Shown in pieces: positions 62,201 through 64,000 of a stretch of DNA of 64,000 bases; position 1 is the first letter of the stretch, and every line of letters starts with the position of its first letter. Both the position numbers and the translations under genes were made by a program. Source of the DNA: Echinarachnius parma (Eukaryota > Echinodermata > Echinoidea > Clypeasteroida > Echinarachniidae); NCBI GenBank assembly GCA_037951105.1, contig JBAMJV010003144.1, forward strand, positions 1-64,000. The letters are read 5' to 3'. The notes below the pieces were generated by a model. The model saw only the letters and a program-made list of their open reading frames with translations. It was not told the origin of the DNA and ran no database searches.

Positions 62201-64000
62201 AGCTCCAACTTCAATTCCTCCTCCAAATCCTCCACCAATGCCAAGATCTGGTTTGTTGACATCAGCTCCAATGTCAATTCCACCACCAATTCCACCTCCA
62301 CCGATGCTAAGGTCTGGTTTGTCGACATCAGCTCCGATTCCGATTCCTCCACCAAATCCTCCTAAGCCTCCTCCAGCAATGCTAAAGTCTGGTTTTTCAA
62401 CATCAGCTCCAACTTCAATTCCTCCTCCAATGCCTCCTCCACCAATGCTTAAGTCTGGTTTGTCAACATCAGCTCCAATTCCACCTCCAATTCCTCCTAA
62501 GCCACCTCCACCAATGCTAAGGTCTGGTTTGTCGACATTGGCTCCGAATCCGATTCCTCCGCCAATTCCACCTCCACCAATGCTAAGGTCTGGCTTGTCA
62601 ACATCGGCTCCAATTCCAATTCCACCTCCGATTCCTCCTCCACCAATGCTAAGGTCTGGTTTGTCAACATCAGCTCCAATTCCGATTCCACCTCCAATTC
62701 CGACTCCACCTCCAATTCCTCCTAAGCCACCTCCACCAATGCTAAGGTCTGGTTTGTCGACATTGGCTCCAAATCCGATTCCTCCACCAATTCCACCGAT
62801 GCTAAGGTCTGGCTTGTCGACATCGGCTCCGATTCCAATTCCACCTCCACCGATGCTAAGGTCTGGTTTGTCGACATTGGCTCCAAATCCGATTCCTCCA
62901 CCAATTCCACCTCCACCCATGCTAAGGTCTGGCTTGTCGACATCGGCTCCGATTCCGATTCCACCTCCAATTCCACCTCCACCGATGCTAAGGTCTGGTT
63001 TGTCGACATTGGCTCCAAATCCGATTCCACCACCAATTCCACCTCCACCGATGCTAAGGTCTGGCTTGTCGACATCGGCTCCGATTCCGATTCCACCTCC
63101 AATTCCACCTCCACCCATGCTAAGGTCTGGCTTGTCGACATCGGCTCCGATTCCGATTCCACCTCCAAATCCACCTCCACCGATGCTAAGGTCTGGCTTG
63201 TCGACATCGGCTCCGATTCCACCTCCACCGATGCTAAGGTCTGGTTTGTCGACATTGGCTCCAAATCCGATTCCTCCACCAATTCCTCCTAAGCCACCTC
63301 CACCAATGCTAAGGTCTGGCTTGTCGACATCGGCTCCGATTCCGATTCCACCTCCAATTCCACCTCCACCGATGCTAAGGTCTGGTTTGTCGACATTGGC
63401 TCCAAATCCGATTCCTCCACCAATTCCTCCTAAGCCACCTCCACCAATGCTAAGGTCTGGCTTGTCGACATCGGCTCCGATTCCGACTCCAATTCCACCT
63501 CCACCGATGCTAAGGTCTGGTTTGTCGACATTGGCTCCAAATCCGATTCCTCCACCAATTCCACCTCCACCGATGCTAAGGTCTGGCTTGTCGACATCGG
63601 CTCCAAATCCGATTCCTCCACCAATTGCACCTCCACCGATGCTAAGGTCTTGCTTGTCGACATCGGCTCCGATTCCACCTCCAATTCCACCTCCACCGAT
63701 GCTAAGGTCTGGCTTGTCGACATCGGCTCCGATTCCGATTCCACCTCCAATTCCACCTCCACCGATGCTAAGGTCTGGCTTGTCGACATCGGCTCCGATT
63801 CCGATTCCACCTCCACCAATGCTAAGGTCTGGTTTGTCGACATTGGCTCCAAATCCGATTCCTCCACCAATTCCACCTCCACCGATGCTAAGGTCTGGCT
63901 TGTCGACATCGGCTCCAAATCCGATTCCTCCACCAATTGCACCTCCACCGATGCTAAGGTCTTGCTTGTCGACATCGGCTCCGATTCCGATTCCACCTCC
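56285..64000 (-). CDS. Giant repetitive Gly-, Lys- and Ser-rich protein, 5'-partial
   Basis: One open frame of 2571 codons with no visible intron, ending at TAG (56287-56285) and still open at the right edge; the Met at 63118 is just a repeat variant. From the N-terminus: about 30 repeats built on GADVDKPDLSIGGGGIGGG (64000 to about 62030); a Ser/Lys tract (about 61990-61880); a segment of VDxPxV-like strands resembling AHNAK-type repeats; a second Lys-rich tract (61385-61250), a run of at least 15 Ser, and Asn-rich DNA-coded runs (61110-61030); KKRRAPLPPSE (about 60690-60640), resembling a cordon-bleu KRAP motif; long Ser/Thr/Glu-rich sequence; two 45-residue repeats (58813-58544); PWK-xx-L motifs and three AERK repeats (58500-57990); a Gln-rich coiled coil (about 56740-56650); and a Pro/Gln/Met-rich tail. 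No enzyme domain, signal peptide or membrane segment seen. Probably a scaffold or cytoskeletal protein; family not recognised. Confidence 0.88.
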   Translation of the reverse strand, partial: GGGIGIGADVDKQDLSIGGGAIGGGIGFGADVDKPDLSIGGGGIGGGIGFGANVDKPDLSIGGGGIGIGADVDKPDLSIGGGGIGGGIGIGADVDKPDLSIGGGGIGGGIGADVDKQDLSIGGGAIGGGIGFGADVDKPDLSIGGGGIGGGIGFGANVDKPDLSIGGGGIGVGIGADVDKPDLSIGGGGLGGIGGGIGFGANVDKPDLSIGGGGIGGGIGIGADVDKPDLSIGGGGLGGIGGGIGFGANVDKPDLSIGGGGIGADVDKPDLSIGGGGFGGGIGIGADVDKPDLSMGGGGIGGGIGIGADVDKPDLSIGGGGIGGGIGFGANVDKPDLSIGGGGIGGGIGIGADVDKPDLSMGGGGIGGGIGFGANVDKPDLSIGGGGIGIGADVDKPDLSIGGIGGGIGFGANVDKPDLSIGGGGLGGIGGGVGIGGGIGIGADVDKPDLSIGGGGIGGGIGIGADVDKPDLSIGGGGIGGGIGFGANVDKPDLSIGGGGLGGIGGGIGADVDKPDLSIGGGGIGGGIEVGADVEKPDFSIAGGGLGGFGGGIGIGADVDKPDLSIGGGGIGGGIDIGADVNKPDLGIGGGFGGGIEVGADVEKPDFSIAGGGFGGGIGIGADVDKPDLSIGGGGIGGGIDIGADVDKPDLSIGGGGIGFGGGIGFGKSRKGRSSSSSSSSSSDSSDSEGKKTKKEKKKKKKSKKGFGFGIGLGGSADVDIEKPNVGADIGIPSADINVSGDVGKIGVDTDITPPSVEIGADVEKPEFEQTGAVGVDVDAGQAAGLGGFGAGGGIELGLGGDASTGGDLSSNIPSASIGGSGDADANIDVQGGAKLGFGLGASSDIAADGKTDGAIEVGLPEGGISLGGSIGEGGKKKKSKNKKNKEKKKEKREKNKEKGQKKKEKKKEKKKEKKGFSLLGAVGIGDDSSSSSSSSSSSSSSSDSDDGFFSKVKSAIGLSSDSDKEDNPNANNNNSNSLNVNNNNSDDVEVQENYNNNANGDEELGATRANTLPVSKSGKHKKESGDKAKRKGLGKLFGGKRKSRDVMLEIPDHSEDGRPSDEQRRPLAEIQGGKESLPSQPTATEPPQYSRAEFLPTAVSPEVEAPKNKNKKRRAPLPPSERASLHADSISEGSWPSTTSLESMSSVSRTRTSLSSPQEGKIPRRETSASPDATVSAPIEEVSCEHPHPAQPSPLVAVNARVLTVESRPVENTPSSPSIAAGVGEEKKNENVHVMFEIVKSMPLPCGAPPPKPKRVHASPGAGDPHDENDPDLTNQPVAVVAVSDPFIADDSAVETEEAELDHGAPDRRKEFHTANWLSTESSRNSLLGEILQEYSVGNVPSTDLNVKDVQMSESVNVVPDLPISDEEILEATSGNSSFDFGKNLVPANNVDTIKATSSAPEMSERFGNLTNEEFRPPTAEEFREPDNGTSEEPEFVIRRKSISAKDIQKDTSGLSLALQMARGAAVLKRDRSADSRKMLRQGLSQLMGAQVEPSLQTKAEDTVLTSQEDKVINAEIPSTLELSSDSKETFKPNEPPVITAEEATDVLELKGQLYSVHTGESEVSKLHEVRDTSRTLEQVTSTDILAEQPDDDDPKVHEQSNTSDASMPIVSSLVQPEKTDSLLESLNISAVQGQIIPQSSTSSYSTVDSTDTVTPVKGLAVKQEPKSQKEKKSGWEILQMKYDRSSHQTLQQTKGQADRQKTLTQDQKELARLANRSVVRSTLNLFGKDQSKTNISTSKSFDTTTSSSVLSQRKKSVDTREEKRTKEAESIKKDQSKTNISTSKSFDTTTSSSVPSPRKKSVDTREEKRTKEAESIKMSANGKKDSQDASNPWKDVLKKSSEKKSGDNGNNAKNIESKSEVWWRSDMVQRKGSKKDQKSDDGQSAAQDRKTGDTVAWKDVKLRNTAERKAKPVEMPGEKTQLQPDAKLRTSAERKTKPAEKSEEKTQIQTDVKLRSPAERKTKPPGTPEEKPQADSSATVTVPWKEALRKKKAESKEKRRLSEYRPKVEDENEEEHFNLIMQARQNIRRLSRNTSADNLADSSTVGNVRKPIPTNSKTEKSTNSSIREIDVKRIGKITEVTDENSNRDYTDSQKSELQKQSEEDILEIETVEILSDQSTDDTKEIAQKRLQSIRQGNSASDEEKAKPEDSHHLDRFHQVHQRTQSILSVIRAQKTLATARSTTQDARGKTLQGTGDDSTVTLRDHEARMRLREKRRKARSSPNIDFDLTVLRNMRNESERRGNDTDTTLTDASVVDTPWSMSPSFATQTRLVRKQKKKTYSTRRGIPVASSTEDFSDKDSSSENDMSDVSTTTVIPRMDSGFSDISSSVEPDSIISSTKASQRKHASSRDTPASLEEKLFGKVTAKNRTLTAEGRISRTPSLKESKGLSSSLTNLATQHSASDESLPDDVKEFMAMDRTDLQKILMQQQQEMRLLRQQMQAVQLQAVQAPTNQTVPASSVPPQSSVQSQPPVPSIPYMFTHPSMVIAPTTSNIVPPVQQPMFYVHPRMPHHSVQMPGMYSVGNFQPYPTVPFPMQGHPMTPAMQGGMQPTSVQQGSTITPGTPEQRLSE
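58544..58813 (-). repeat. 135-bp in-frame tandem duplication (45 residues x2)
   Basis: Two copies of a block starting KDQSKTNISTSKSFDTTTSS and ending KEAESIK. They differ at only a few residues (LSQR versus SPR), so the duplication is recent. The period is divisible by three and keeps the giant frame open. Confidence 0.9.
62030..64000 (-). repeat. Coding minisatellite, 66-bp unit with a 312-bp higher-order unit
   Basis: The unit encodes about 22 residues (GADVDKPDLSIGGGGIGGGI, with I/F, D/N and E/D variants). Most spacings are 66 bp; others are 48-75 bp, all multiples of three. Beyond 63100 the units are nearly identical, while those below 62500 are more diverged. Two rare variants, a Lys-Gln-Asp for Lys-Pro-Asp and a Gly-Ala-Ile, recur together exactly 312 bp apart (63641 and 63953), showing duplication of multi-unit blocks. 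Confidence 0.9.

Noticed and set aside
63118..63118. Met at 63118 as the true start of the giant protein
   Set aside because: It is an Ile-to-Met variant within a repeat unit, and the same frame stays open with the same repeats to the window edge.

Overview
The window is animal nuclear DNA: AT-rich, intron-rich and crowded with short non-autonomous transposons. The mix (a BEL/Pao retrotransposon, many TTAA- and TA-flanked MITEs, repeats of the TGACCTTTGACC type, an animal CAMKMT orthologue) suggests a marine invertebrate, perhaps an echinoderm such as a sea urchin. The taxon is inferred, not proven. No bacterial-type genes, operons or CRISPR arrays are present.

Three host genes can be read. 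(1) 7561-24446, minus strand: a complete calmodulin-lysine N-methyltransferase gene (CAMKMT). Its 11 exons have consistent splice phases and give 323 residues. (2) 26640-48116, plus strand: a complete eight-exon gene for a 291-residue protein. It joins an NAD-binding 3-hydroxyacyl-CoA dehydrogenase N-terminal domain to a C-terminal RING finger. The helical domain of the classical enzyme is absent and the active-site motif is altered. The two genes are divergent, about 2.2 kb apart, with a CpG-rich patch between them. (3) 56285-64000, minus strand: one open frame of 2571 codons that runs off the right edge. It encodes a giant repetitive protein with about 30 Gly-rich GADVDKPDLSIGGG-type repeats, Lys and Ser tracts, a long Ser/Thr/Lys-rich region and a Gln-rich C-terminal coiled coil.

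Mobile DNA dominates the rest. An intact, apparently very young BEL/Pao element (27325-37537; 1311-bp LTRs, AATAG target duplication, 1999-codon gag-pol) sits in sense orientation in intron 1 of the dehydrogenase-RING gene. A 3.45-kb inverted repeat (20429-23882) occupies intron 1 of CAMKMT. At least nine short elements are bounded by TTAA (piggyBac-like), two of them carrying nested hAT-type elements with 8-bp target duplications. Several palindromic MITEs and TA-flanked elements are scattered through introns and intergenic DNA. Several repeats lie within tens of bases of CAMKMT splice sites.

Layout: 1-7560 intergenic and repeats; 7561-24446 CAMKMT; 24447-26639 divergent intergenic region; 26640-48116 dehydrogenase-RING gene with the BEL/Pao insert; 48117-56284 3' flanks of two convergent genes plus MITEs and minisatellites; 56285-64000 giant repeat protein.
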